This document shows positions 24,070-32,509 of a DNA stretch of 33,454 nucleotides, piece by piece. The notes under the pieces are model-generated. The model was not told where the DNA came from. It worked only from the letters and a program-made list of their open reading frames with translations, and searched no databases. How positions within the stretch are numbered: position 1 is the first letter of the stretch; each line of letters starts with the position of its first letter. The stretch comes from Methanobacteriota archaeon (GTDB taxonomy: Archaea; Thermoplasmatota; Poseidoniia; Poseidoniales; Poseidoniaceae): contig NZFU01000010.1 in the NCBI GenBank assembly GCA_002689345.1, positions 1 to 33,454 of the forward strand. Reading direction: 5' to 3'. The translations under genes were made by a program, and so were the position numbers.

Positions 24070-25826
24070 TCCTCATCACCTTCTTCAAATTTCCATGATT
24101 GCAATTCTTTGTCGAGGTCAATTTTCCTCTGTGGTACACTAGATGCTTGAGATCTCTTGGAAACATTTCGTTTTATCTCCACACCTCTGGCTGCAAGTGG
24201 ACTGATTACTTTCTTTTGTGAAATACTATTTTCTGGAGATTTACCTACTGCTTTCGGTCCAAGTTTTGTTTCAGGTAGTTTTCTGATTCTGGTGGTAGAA
24301 TCTTGCCTTACTACATCTCCTAAATCTGTAGGTATCACATTTGGAATGGATGGTAATTGGCCTTCATTCCCCATTCCAATCACTGTTTTTGGGAGCGAAT
24401 CTGTTGACGGAATTTCTCCAATTACACGGTCACTCTTAGCAGCTGCAAGTCCTGCAAGTCGCATGTCGCCGTCATTCATGATAGCGGGGTGCTTTGCTTT
24501 GCGCCTTTTCATACGCTGTGGCTTACGAGGGCCCTTTGATTCGACCACGGGCTCTTCTTCCACAGTAGTCTCTTCTTCCTCTTCAGTGATGATGATTTCC
24601 TCTTCAGCAACTTCAATCGGTACTTCTTGAGGTTCAGGCATGGATTCCATTTCGATGGTTTCCTCTTCATCTTCAACCGTCTCTAATGTGAAAGACTCAG
24701 GGGTATTGGCCTCTAAATATTCTGCCAATCGTAGTAATTCCTCTTCTGTAGGAGGCGCCATTAGAGGGTGATCTAAAAGTGCATCAGGGTCACTATTCCA
24801 TGAATTAATAATTTCATCTTCTAAGTGCGGAGCCGCCCTCATCAATTGGGCAGATTCAGATTTACTCCATGCTCTTTTATCACATGAAATCAATAAGCAA
24901 TCATCCTCAAACCGCATTCTATCTCCCAATTCTCTAACCATGTCAATAACTGGTTTTGGTCCACAAATATTTGCGAGATACTCTAATCCCTCCAGTAGCA
25001 ACACTGCTCTTAGGTTGCCTTCTAAGAATCCGTATACAGTTCCCTTAATGGCATCTATATCAACAAATTGAACACCCTCGCCTTCCCGTTGCGACAACCA
25101 TAAGCAATCATCAGCAGGAATGCTATGGTTTACAACTAGATCCTCGCGTGTTTTTCTACTAATTACAAGCAAAGGCCTGCCATGATTTCTCAGTGTTGAT
25201 GCCAGACTAAAAAGCAATTCACCTTCATTGGAATGTACACTTCCTGGTTTCAGTAATGTGCCTCCTTGTACATGTCTGTGTACCATTGCTGCTGCCTTTG
25301 CTTTAACGAATTCAGGGGCATCCATCGATGCATCGATAGTTGGTAATTTACTTGCTTTAGTCCAACTATTGGAATGATTGCTAATGTCTTGCCACCATTT
25401 GGAGGATTTACTCTTCTCGGGCGCTTCAACATTCAATTTTGCAGTTGGATGTAGGTCCAATATTCTGTAAATATCTACATTCTCAATCAATTGTAGGACA
25501 CAATCGAGTTCAAGACAATCCGTTTCGATTTCAATCAGGGCATCAACCCCTTCTAAAATCGCTTCAGATTCATGAATTGCAGCCGAGACTGATCCATTGC
25601 TAACAACTACTTGGCCCACTCTAGGCATGGCCTCAGTAGGCGTTCTTTCACATCGAATGTAACCACTGGATTTGAGTTTAACCATCTCGTTAACCAAGGT
25701 TGCAAGAATGCCAGCGCCTCCGCGCCTCTCCTCGATAATATTACCTTGTGGTAACTCGACCATACGCACCCCTACGGGGTGGTTGGCGATTGCACCCTTC
25801 TTGAATGATGGGGGTGTTCTAAGCAT
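24066..25826 (-). CDS. DUF835-domain protein, long acidic/basic tail
   Basis: 586 residues from the ATG at 25826; a frame to 25937 would run into the divergent gene and is disfavoured, while an ATG at 25763 is also possible. Seen: an N-terminal domain (about 35-135; ILATLVNEMVKLKSSGYIRC, GQVVVSNGSVSAAIHESE, ALIEIETDCLELDCVLQL) of DUF2226/DUF4388-like character; a DUF835 domain (about 200-335) with FSLASTLRNHGRPLLVISRK, VLLLEGLEYLANICGP and LLISCDK; an acidic Glu-rich run (about 380-430), a basic patch GPRKPQRMKRRKAKH, then a long Ser/Pro/Lys-rich disordered tail. DUF835 proteins are frequent in Thermoplasmata, often beside signalling genes. First gene of the operon leading to the DnaA-like ATPase; no promoter was convincing in the 41-bp divergent gap. 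Confidence 0.65.
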   Translation of the reverse strand: MLRTPPSFKKGAIANHPVGVRMVELPQGNIIEERRGGAGILATLVNEMVKLKSSGYIRCERTPTEAMPRVGQVVVSNGSVSAAIHESEAILEGVDALIEIETDCLELDCVLQLIENVDIYRILDLHPTAKLNVEAPEKSKSSKWWQDISNHSNSWTKASKLPTIDASMDAPEFVKAKAAAMVHRHVQGGTLLKPGSVHSNEGELLFSLASTLRNHGRPLLVISRKTREDLVVNHSIPADDCLWLSQREGEGVQFVDIDAIKGTVYGFLEGNLRAVLLLEGLEYLANICGPKPVIDMVRELGDRMRFEDDCLLISCDKRAWSKSESAQLMRAAPHLEDEIINSWNSDPDALLDHPLMAPPTEEELLRLAEYLEANTPESFTLETVEDEEETIEMESMPEPQEVPIEVAEEEIIITEEEEETTVEEEPVVESKGPRKPQRMKRRKAKHPAIMNDGDMRLAGLAAAKSDRVIGEIPSTDSLPKTVIGMGNEGQLPSIPNVIPTDLGDVVRQDSTTRIRKLPETKLGPKAVGKSPENSISQKKVISPLAARGVEIKRNVSKRSQASSVPQRKIDLDKELQSWKFEEGDEE

Positions 25827-25867
25827 TTTAACGAGGGTTTCATGTCCTTTGTGCTCTTGGCCAAACC

Positions 25868-26494
25868 ATGAACTCGCCGCGGGGGCTAATCGATTTTGAA
25901 AACACCCCGTTAGGTCGTGAATTAGTAAAATCAGCATTCAAGCAAAATTGTCTATTGGCAGTTGTATTTTCTGTCCTGACATTTATTGCACTATTTTGGG
26001 TAATGGATTTCCTATTTCTTTCAATAATAATTATCTTAATATTGTCATTGTTTTATTTTAGCACTGAAAGGTATGTTAATCGCAATCTCAAAGTACCATT
26101 GGTAGTTAATTTGAATCATCCGTTTATGGAGACAGATTCCGTAGGTAATTCTGAAATTATGGTTAAATTTTCAGATGAATGGATAGACCCTGGGAAGCAC
26201 CGATTGAAATTAGGTTCCGACTCAATTTTAAGTTGGGTAGTGCATAAGCAAAATGATGATTTTTCCTTGTTATCAACTTGGGACTCAAGTTTGAATGAAA
26301 AAACGCTTAACAAGCAACTTTCGATAATTAACCAAGCAATTTCTCTAAACAATGCTGTAAATGAATCCAATGATGAATTTGAAGACGCAAGGAGTAGAGA
26401 GAAACAGGAGTCTTCCTTACTGGAAAGAGAATGGCTACCTGAAGAAGAAATTGAAATCCAAGGCCCATTGTCACGAATATTCTCTCCTGAGTAA
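25868..26494 (+). CDS. Uncharacterised two-helix membrane protein
   Basis: I do not recognise this family. 208 residues: a short polar N-terminus, two adjoining very hydrophobic helices (about 27-48 and 50-66; FLFLSIIIILILSLFYF), then a hydrophilic domain of about 140 residues with beta-like segments (PLVVNLNHPFMETDSVGNSE, KHRLKLGSDSILSWVVHK) and an acidic helical end carrying EDARSREKQESSLLEREW. The soluble part is probably cytoplasmic, since Lys/Arg flank the helices. Divergent from the DUF835 gene with only 41 bp between starts, so promoters may overlap. No function assigned. Confidence 0.7.
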   Translation: MNSPRGLIDFENTPLGRELVKSAFKQNCLLAVVFSVLTFIALFWVMDFLFLSIIIILILSLFYFSTERYVNRNLKVPLVVNLNHPFMETDSVGNSEIMVKFSDEWIDPGKHRLKLGSDSILSWVVHKQNDDFSLLSTWDSSLNEKTLNKQLSIINQAISLNNAVNESNDEFEDARSREKQESSLLEREWLPEEEIEIQGPLSRIFSPE

Positions 26495-26559
26495 GAATCG
26501 CACTCAGTTGTGATTCAACACACCGTACCTTCAAATGGTTTATTCTCCGCACACACAAT

Positions 26560-27177
26560 ATGGGCGAAAACGATGTTTGGGGAGATAGGTACCCTGATTT
26601 GGATGATTCTCATAAAGAACTTCTAAGCGGAGGGGGCCTTTCTAGGCGTTTTTCTCGCCTTCCACTTTGGATTTCTCACCCCTCAAATATTGGGGCATTT
26701 TACGGCCTGTTAATCTCATTAGCCCTAATTCTGCCTTACATCACAACAGAAGAGTTTTGGTTCCCATTATGGATCTATCATGCTAGTCTATTGATTGCAG
26801 CAACTACATTTCTTGGCATGGTAAGTCGAATAATGAATATCATCTTCAAAAGAATGCCAGTATCTGTAAATCGAAAAATGTTGTATCCAATGCCTTTCAT
26901 TGGTTTTACATTAGTAACCTTGATTTCTACAGAATTGATGGCTGATAATAGCATTACATCTTTCCTTTCATGGTGTATTCTCATGATCCCTGGTCCGCTT
27001 TACATTCATCTCTCATGGGCACCTAGATGGCGTCTTTTGTGTATGCTTGAAGATGGACTTAATCCGTTTGAGGGAATTGAAGTTGTTGAAAAGGATTACA
27101 GCCAAGATATTTCTGAAGTTGCAGGTGAAGATGAAGAACTGATGGAAGTAGTCGAAGAATTAGATTCTGAAGAATGA
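26560..27177 (+). CDS. Uncharacterised four-helix membrane protein
   Basis: I do not recognise this family. 205 residues: a hydrophilic N-terminus (MGENDVWGDRYPDLDDSHKE), then hydrophobic segments at about 44-62, 69-90, 107-124 and 131-149, a Trp/Arg turn (LSWAPRWRLLCMLEDGLNPF) and an acidic C-terminus ending in repeated Glu. It is read in the same direction as the gene before (65-bp gap), and its stop is one base from the stop of the convergent 730-residue membrane protein. No function can be given. Confidence 0.75.
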   Translation: MGENDVWGDRYPDLDDSHKELLSGGGLSRRFSRLPLWISHPSNIGAFYGLLISLALILPYITTEEFWFPLWIYHASLLIAATTFLGMVSRIMNIIFKRMPVSVNRKMLYPMPFIGFTLVTLISTELMADNSITSFLSWCILMIPGPLYIHLSWAPRWRLLCMLEDGLNPFEGIEVVEKDYSQDISEVAGEDEELMEVVEELDSEE

Positions 27178-27178
27178 G

Positions 27179-29371
27179 TTACTCCTCATCTATTTCAACA
27201 TGAATTCCATCCATTGATTGAGCATAGATGTCACATTCAACATATAGATTCTCATCACTCTCAAACGGATGTCCTGCCCCCAATACTTCTGCGGTAACAG
27301 TTACTTCCCAAGTACCGGTTAATGTTTGATTCCATTTGAATTGGGAAAGTATTTCATCACCATTTTGAGCCCAATGTTCACCATAGGGATATGTCCATTC
27401 TGCGAATATGGTGATGTAATCTTCATTGTCAAAACATTGCAAATCACCAGATGTTTCAAATTGGCTTGTATCCACTCCTTCAGGAGCAGAAATTGTCCAA
27501 TCGATGTTATCTCTCCTATCGCCTACCTCAGTTTCACCTTCATCACAATAGATTACTATCTGAACAAATGTTGCATTTCCAGGTACTACCTCGCTAGTAT
27601 CGATGGATAGTGACATGCTCTCACCATCTTTCAGCGTTGCAGAATCTTCTACTTCTGCAGTATTTTCGTCCCAATCAAATCTCCATTTGTAGAGTCCCTC
27701 GGGTGCAGAAGATTCTGATGATAAAACCAATTCCCCAACTCCGCCGCCCAGAGATGTAATCAAAACCACAGCGATCATCATAGCAATCGCAGGACGTCCC
27801 TTCCATGGCTCAATCTGTTCTGAATTGAAAGTGGGAATTTTTGCCTCATTGACGTGCCGAATAATTAGAGGCGACCAAATCAATAAAAGTGCAAATAAGC
27901 CAATCATAGCTGCTAGTGAAGAAAGTGTAGCACCAATCGAGTTACCCCATGACACTTGAATTGTATAAATTGAGATATCGTCTCCAATCCACCATGAACC
28001 ATTGACAAATGTAGTATAGTCTTGGCCGAAATTGGTATCTTTTGCCTCAGTAAATATTGGTTTTAGGGAGTATGAAGCGGATAGGTCGTCGATGTCATCT
28101 TCGGCTTTTCTGAATATACCGTCTTCGAATGCCGAGTTGGTAAGGGATATTGAAATCACTATCGCTGCTAAAAAGAGAGTATTCCATCCCGTTTCTTCAC
28201 CCTTGATAGCATTAGATACCCGTGAAGACACCTTCTTGGTAACCACAATTAGACACAGTAACAATATGCATATCAGCGGCCATCTTAACTCCAACATTGG
28301 TTCTGCAATATTTTCTAATTCAGGATGTTCAGAATAGGAGTTGTAACTAGTACTAGTCTCTCCTTCAGATATTTCATCTAATCCAGATTGATTATCGAAG
28401 GCTACAACGAAGGGGGACATCGTCCATGCAAAATCATGAGTTGTTTGACTTTCATTATCACCTAAATGAGTTCCTTCCCAGGTCTGTTCGATAGAATACC
28501 ACGGAGTAAATGCTGAACATATTGCCAATAATACAGTCGTAGCGATTAGTATTGATGGTAATTTGTCAAGATGTTTGGTGAAAAATTCAGGTGGATCATC
28601 TGAGAGTAACCACCTAGGTGCCTGCTCTACATCCAATTGTTCAAATTTGGTTACAAAACAAGCTATTGCTCCAAGTAAAGTGAACATTGAAAAGAATATC
28701 AACGCCAGAAAACCCACATGTGGACCCCATGTAATTTCGGAATATTGGGATACCCCATCGTCGTTTTCGCTTTCTGCATAAACGCCACCCCAAAAGCCAT
28801 CATCATATTCGAATCCATCGGCACCATCATCGTCAATATCTCCAAACGCTTTTTCCGAAAAATCTGAACCATATCCGATTATGCTGAAAACAAGTAACAA
28901 ACTTGAGAAGGCCATGAAAGCGAGAAGTGCACCTGTAATCATATCATGATTGAAGAATTTATTGACTTGAATTTTATCCTTGATTCCAACGATAATCAAT
29001 AGAAACAAAATAGTTGAGACGAGTAACCAAGTTGACAAATCAGAATCGATGTCCACCATCATTTGCCCAAGATAGTCCTCATCATCTGGTGTACTATCTG
29101 CTTCTACAATACGTTGTGTTTCCCCTCCGAACCAATCAGATGACAGATTGGATTGATACCTATCTTCAGAACTCGAATATACTGACATGTAGTCATCATA
29201 AAATTCGTTGGTAGTGGTACTCTCATTATCGCTCATTTCGAAATCAGTTTCTGAAAATTTAAATTCATAGAATGGAGCATACTCCATTGCAATGACTAGA
29301 AGAAGAGCTAGTATTGGGGTCCAAAGAATAAACCTTTCACGTTGTGATAGAATCTTCTCTTTGGCTTCCAT
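27179..29371 (-). CDS. Large multi-pass membrane protein with internal duplication
   Basis: I do not recognise this family. 730 residues, about nine membrane helices and large acidic extracellular loops with many NxS/T sequons. Two halves align: residues 12-245 and 272-505 each have a helix ending in a Pro/Trp/Tyr turn (APFYEF versus TPWYSI), a loop with DNESTTTNEF versus DNESQTTHDF, two more helices, an acidic loop, then ITWGPHVGFLALIFFSMFTL versus VSWGNSIGATLSSLAAMIGL. A ninth helix (about 520-545) leads to a C-terminal ectodomain of about 180 residues (DWTISAPEGV, LTGTWEVTVTAEVLG) that looks like a beta sandwich. A TATA-like box (29396-29402) lies about 28 nt upstream. Function unknown. 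Confidence 0.75.
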   Translation of the reverse strand: MEAKEKILSQRERFILWTPILALLLVIAMEYAPFYEFKFSETDFEMSDNESTTTNEFYDDYMSVYSSSEDRYQSNLSSDWFGGETQRIVEADSTPDDEDYLGQMMVDIDSDLSTWLLVSTILFLLIIVGIKDKIQVNKFFNHDMITGALLAFMAFSSLLLVFSIIGYGSDFSEKAFGDIDDDGADGFEYDDGFWGGVYAESENDDGVSQYSEITWGPHVGFLALIFFSMFTLLGAIACFVTKFEQLDVEQAPRWLLSDDPPEFFTKHLDKLPSILIATTVLLAICSAFTPWYSIEQTWEGTHLGDNESQTTHDFAWTMSPFVVAFDNQSGLDEISEGETSTSYNSYSEHPELENIAEPMLELRWPLICILLLCLIVVTKKVSSRVSNAIKGEETGWNTLFLAAIVISISLTNSAFEDGIFRKAEDDIDDLSASYSLKPIFTEAKDTNFGQDYTTFVNGSWWIGDDISIYTIQVSWGNSIGATLSSLAAMIGLFALLLIWSPLIIRHVNEAKIPTFNSEQIEPWKGRPAIAMMIAVVLITSLGGGVGELVLSSESSAPEGLYKWRFDWDENTAEVEDSATLKDGESMSLSIDTSEVVPGNATFVQIVIYCDEGETEVGDRRDNIDWTISAPEGVDTSQFETSGDLQCFDNEDYITIFAEWTYPYGEHWAQNGDEILSQFKWNQTLTGTWEVTVTAEVLGAGHPFESDENLYVECDIYAQSMDGIHVEIDEE

Positions 29372-29395
29372 ATCTTATACACATGGCATTTCACG

Positions 29396-29402
29396 CTTAA
29401 AA
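29396..29402 (-). promoter_or_regulatory. TATA-like promoter of the duplicated membrane protein
   Basis: Minus-strand TTTTAAG centred about 28 nt before the ATG at 29371, consistent with a leaderless or two-base-leader transcript. Lies in the 40-bp gap after the Kbl-like gene. Sequence inference only. Confidence 0.35.
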
Positions 29403-29411
29403 CTTGAGCCG

Positions 29412-30593
29412 TCATATAAGCCCAATTTCTTTGCCTGCACTCTCGAAGATTCGTAGTACTTCATCTAGGTCTTCTTTAGAAAGTCCAGCTGACATTTGTG
29501 TTCTGACACGTGCCTTGTCACGAGCAACCATTGGGAAAACGATTGCACCGGCCATCACACCTTGCTTGAGCATTGATTCTGACAACCCCTTTGCAACCGA
29601 TGATTCCCCACACATTACTGGTATGATAGGAGTTGTTGAGACTCCTGTATCGAAACCTAATGACTGCATTTCTTTACGGAAATATTCTGTATTTTCCCAT
29701 AGTTTTGCATGATGCTCAGGCTCATTCATCAGCACTTCAACAGCCGCTTTCTGAGCAGCAGCAACACCGGGTGGTTGAGATCCAGATAATAGCCAAGACC
29801 TTGAATGATTTAGTGCATGGTTACGAACTATTTCTTTACCAGCAACAATCCCGCCTTGTACGCCTAATGCTTTAGAAAAAGAACCTACTTCAAAATCAAC
29901 TCTTCCCTGAAGTTTGAAGTGGTCAACTATACCCCTTCCACCATCACCGAGAACACCTTCACCATGACAATCATCAACGAAAACCATTGCATTGTATTCT
30001 TCAGCAATAGCGGTTAACTCATCCAATGGGCAGATGTCTCCATCCATTGAGAATACTCCGTCCACGATGACTAGTTTACGTTCAGCACCTTCATTTTCTT
30101 TGAGGACCTGTTCAAATGCGCCCATGTCATTGTGTGGGAAAACCGCTCGTTGAGCCTTAGTTAGGCGCACACCGTCGATAATGGAGCCATGATTGAGTTC
30201 ATCTGATATGATGACATCCTGCTTACCTTGAACTAGAGAAGGGATTAGTCCCACATTTGCAGTATAACCTGCAGAATAGATTAGTGATGATTCGACCCCT
30301 TTGAATTTGGCAACCATGTTTTCAGCTTCTAAGTGAATATCCATTGTACCGGCAATAGCTCTAACAGAGCCACTTCCGGCTCCATATTTCCGAGTAGCCT
30401 CAATAGAGGCTTCCACAACTTTAGGGTGAGTAGTAAGGTTGAGATAATTATTAGCAGATAGCATGATAGTAGGCTTTCCATCCATCATACAGCGCGGTTG
30501 ATTTGCAGTTTCCAAAGTGGGTGGTTGCCAGAGTAACGATTGTTCTTCTAGGTGAGCATATCGCTCTTGCATCCATGAAAGGTCTCCTGCCAT
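29412..30593 (-). CDS. kbl: Glycine C-acetyltransferase-like (alpha-oxoamine synthase) enzyme
   Basis: 393 residues from the ATG at 30593; the longer frame starts at a TTG (30632), only 14 bp from the divergent ribK start, and is less likely. A PLP enzyme of the alpha-oxoamine synthase family, which joins an acyl-CoA to an amino acid. Seen: SANNYLNLTTHP, GAGSGSVRAIAGT, IISDELNHGSIIDGVRL, IVDGVFSMDGDICPL, MVFVDDCHGEGVLGDGGRG and the PLP lysine in GSFSKALGVQGG (K241). Motif wording fits Kbl (2-amino-3-ketobutyrate CoA ligase, threonine catabolism) better than BioF or serine palmitoyltransferase, though these cannot be excluded. No tdh nearby to confirm a threonine pathway. Confidence 0.75.
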   Translation of the reverse strand: MAGDLSWMQERYAHLEEQSLLWQPPTLETANQPRCMMDGKPTIMLSANNYLNLTTHPKVVEASIEATRKYGAGSGSVRAIAGTMDIHLEAENMVAKFKGVESSLIYSAGYTANVGLIPSLVQGKQDVIISDELNHGSIIDGVRLTKAQRAVFPHNDMGAFEQVLKENEGAERKLVIVDGVFSMDGDICPLDELTAIAEEYNAMVFVDDCHGEGVLGDGGRGIVDHFKLQGRVDFEVGSFSKALGVQGGIVAGKEIVRNHALNHSRSWLLSGSQPPGVAAAQKAAVEVLMNEPEHHAKLWENTEYFRKEMQSLGFDTGVSTTPIIPVMCGESSVAKGLSESMLKQGVMAGAIVFPMVARDKARVRTQMSAGLSKEDLDEVLRIFESAGKEIGLI

Positions 30594-30645
30594 GTAGGAC
30601 CGAGGAGGATGTTCTACATGTTGTTTCCTCAATTACAGAACAGTC

Positions 30646-31101
30646 ATGAGTGAGAGACCTTTCGGCGCACCAATGCGCATCGAAGGTATCGTGTCATCTG
30701 GCCTCGGCAGAGCCCACATCTTCATGTCGCAACATCATTACCAAGAACAATTCAAAGTTATTATTGGAAGAAGTGCTTGGCCTGGAACTTTGAATGTAAA
30801 TGTCGAAGGAGAATCACTAATTCAATATCAAAAGCTGAGAGTTTCAGCAGGACTGGATGAAGGAGAAGCTAGTTCAATAGAGTCTCACAGAATAAAAGGA
30901 TTCGATAGAGACGGGGTCTCCTTTGGAGGAGCAACAGCGTTCTTAGGTTCAATAAGTTGCAAAGAAGGAGAACATGATTGTGCGATTTTGATTCCAGACC
31001 TGACTCGTCACGAAGAAGTCGTCGAAGTTATCGCAGGGATTTTCTTACGAGAGTCATGCAATCTTGAAGATGGTGACAGCGTCAGTATCGTCCTTCAATG
31101 A
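30646..31101 (+). CDS. ribK: CTP-dependent riboflavin kinase
   Basis: 151 residues of the archaeal RibK (DUF120) family, which makes FMN from riboflavin using CTP. Seen: RIEGIVSSGLGRAHIFM (the G-x-G nucleotide loop, 11-27), SAWPGTLNVNV (43-53, family hallmark), HRIKGFDRDGVSFGG, CAILIPDLTRHEEVVEVIAG (112-131) and LRESCNLEDGDSVSIVL (134-150). The length matches a stand-alone kinase domain, without the N-terminal winged helix found in some archaeal versions. ATG 30646 is used; an in-frame ATG at 30673 would give a start two residues before the first strand. The end overlaps truA convergently by 20 bases. Confidence 0.93.
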   Translation: MSERPFGAPMRIEGIVSSGLGRAHIFMSQHHYQEQFKVIIGRSAWPGTLNVNVEGESLIQYQKLRVSAGLDEGEASSIESHRIKGFDRDGVSFGGATAFLGSISCKEGEHDCAILIPDLTRHEEVVEVIAGIFLRESCNLEDGDSVSIVLQ

Positions 31102-31942
31102 TATCGAATTGACGGATCAGAATTTCTTTTTGTTGTTGGCGGCACAATTCTTGCCATCTAGAACTAGTATGGTCTGGTTTAGGAATAATTGGTTCTTCAA
31201 AATCAATATCGGGGATTCCCTCCCAAGATACAGACCAAAGAATCAGCCAATCCGGTTCTGCCAGTCCTAAATCTATCTCTGTTTCGGGATTGTCTCTTGC
31301 TTCCAGAACTCTTTCTACACTTCTGTATTTGGTAATTACAGATAGCATTGCATTTGCGATTCTTCTAACCTGGTTCCAAACAAAAGCCTCACCTACGATT
31401 TGGAACCCAATGACCCTTCCCGAATTTATCCATGGTGTGCAAGATTCTACAACCCGCTTAGTTGATCGCCCCGGCTCTCTTCTGCAGAAATTAGCCCAAT
31501 CGTGCTCACCGTTGAATATGGAACACAGTTTTTCGAAATCTTTCACTTCTGGCTCGACCCATCCCTCCATACATTCCATCCTGTACCTGTAGGTGCGATA
31601 CAATGCTCGGCGAGGGCTCCAATCATCTGCAACTTGTCTAGCATCAATTAGTGAGATGCTATTTGGAATCTGATGGCCTACCGCTTTGATGAATCCTGCT
31701 TCACCCATTGCATCCCATCGATGTTGGTCGAGGTCGATAAATCCGCCATTCAATCTAACATGAACTCCTGAGTCTGTCCGGCTAGCAAAAGCCACTGGCA
31801 TTCGCTCATTGGTCCATTTCAATTTCTTCTTGAAAATGTGCATGAACGTACCTTGTACTGTAGGTACATCTGGTTGCACTTGGCTGCCATGAAAGCAATC
31901 ACCATAGTGGCCGAATCGGAAGGCGATGCGCGCCTTCCCCAT
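31082..31942 (-). CDS. truA: tRNA pseudouridine synthase A
   Basis: 286 residues from the ATG at 31942, which has GAGGTGA (minus strand 31954-31948) five bases upstream; a GTG three codons earlier would overlap that site. TruA makes pseudouridine at 38-40 in the anticodon stem of many tRNAs. Seen: IAFRFGHYGDCFHGSQVQP, VQGTFMHIFKK, the catalytic Asp in SRTDSGVHV (usually GRTDxGVHA), LYRTYRYRM, HDWANFCRREPGRSTKRVV, and EAFVWNQVRRIANAML. Length is normal. Four-fold tight: it follows the TPR gene by about ten bases and ends inside ribK. Cytoplasmic. Confidence 0.95.
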   Translation of the reverse strand: MGKARIAFRFGHYGDCFHGSQVQPDVPTVQGTFMHIFKKKLKWTNERMPVAFASRTDSGVHVRLNGGFIDLDQHRWDAMGEAGFIKAVGHQIPNSISLIDARQVADDWSPRRALYRTYRYRMECMEGWVEPEVKDFEKLCSIFNGEHDWANFCRREPGRSTKRVVESCTPWINSGRVIGFQIVGEAFVWNQVRRIANAMLSVITKYRSVERVLEARDNPETEIDLGLAEPDWLILWSVSWEGIPDIDFEEPIIPKPDHTSSRWQELCRQQQKEILIRQFDIIEGRY

Positions 31943-31952
31943 CCAGTTCACC

Positions 31953-32465
31953 TCACTCTGAGGAAAGGGTTTCTACAGCGTCATCGGAACTGAATCCTAG
32001 GCCGCCTACTGCCCATATTAGGGCCTGCTTCAACCAAGGTTTGATCATTGGATTTTCTCTACCCTGGCCAACTCTCTCAATAGCGTCGACAATTAGTCGG
32101 CTAGCATCGAAAAGAGTGTCATCAACTGGAATCTCATTCAGGTCAGCCATCTTTTCTAGACGCTGGTATTCTTTGATTGCCATTGGAATGCGTCCACAAT
32201 CAAGGCAGAAGTTAGCAAATGATGCGACATATTCTAGATTCTCTTCATCCAGTTGCATTGCTTTCTTGTAGACCTGCATGATTTTACCAGCAGGAACATC
32301 TTCAGCCATATCCATAGACAAGCGCATAAATGCTGATTCAGCCCATCCATAATGCGCTACTGCGTTTTCAGGTTCTGCTTCTCGAGCCTTTTCGAAAAGT
32401 GCCATTGCTTCATCAAATTGTCCACTAGATAGTGCCATACCAGCCTGCTGGATGAGTTCGCTCAT
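31953..32465 (-). CDS. TPR-repeat protein
   Basis: 170 residues of helical repeats. Two clear TPR units: about 3-36 (AGMALSSGQFDEAMALFEKAREAEPENAVAHYG) and about 62-103 (VYKKAMQLDEENLEYVASFANFCLDCGRIPMAIKEYQRLEK), with a possible third before them that is partly degenerate. No signal peptide or membrane segment, so a cytoplasmic adaptor for protein contacts. The upstream GGCAGGGG just before the ATG may act as ribosome binding site. It precedes truA in what looks like the same transcript, but a functional tie is not shown. Confidence 0.85.
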   Translation of the reverse strand: MSELIQQAGMALSSGQFDEAMALFEKAREAEPENAVAHYGWAESAFMRLSMDMAEDVPAGKIMQVYKKAMQLDEENLEYVASFANFCLDCGRIPMAIKEYQRLEKMADLNEIPVDDTLFDASRLIVDAIERVGQGRENPMIKPWLKQALIWAVGGLGFSSDDAVETLSSE

Positions 32466-32509
32466 ACCCCTGCCTCTCTAAACAGGTTTTTGAAACCTAT
32501 GTGTCAATC

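Noticed and set aside
24157-24630. Plus-strand open frame of 157 codons
   Set aside because: Mirror of the disordered acidic/basic tail of the DUF835 gene; Ser-rich composition is the complement of Glu/Lys codons.
30594-30632. TTG start for the Kbl-like gene
   Set aside because: Would leave 13 bp to the divergent ribK start, uses a rare start codon and adds residues absent from the family.
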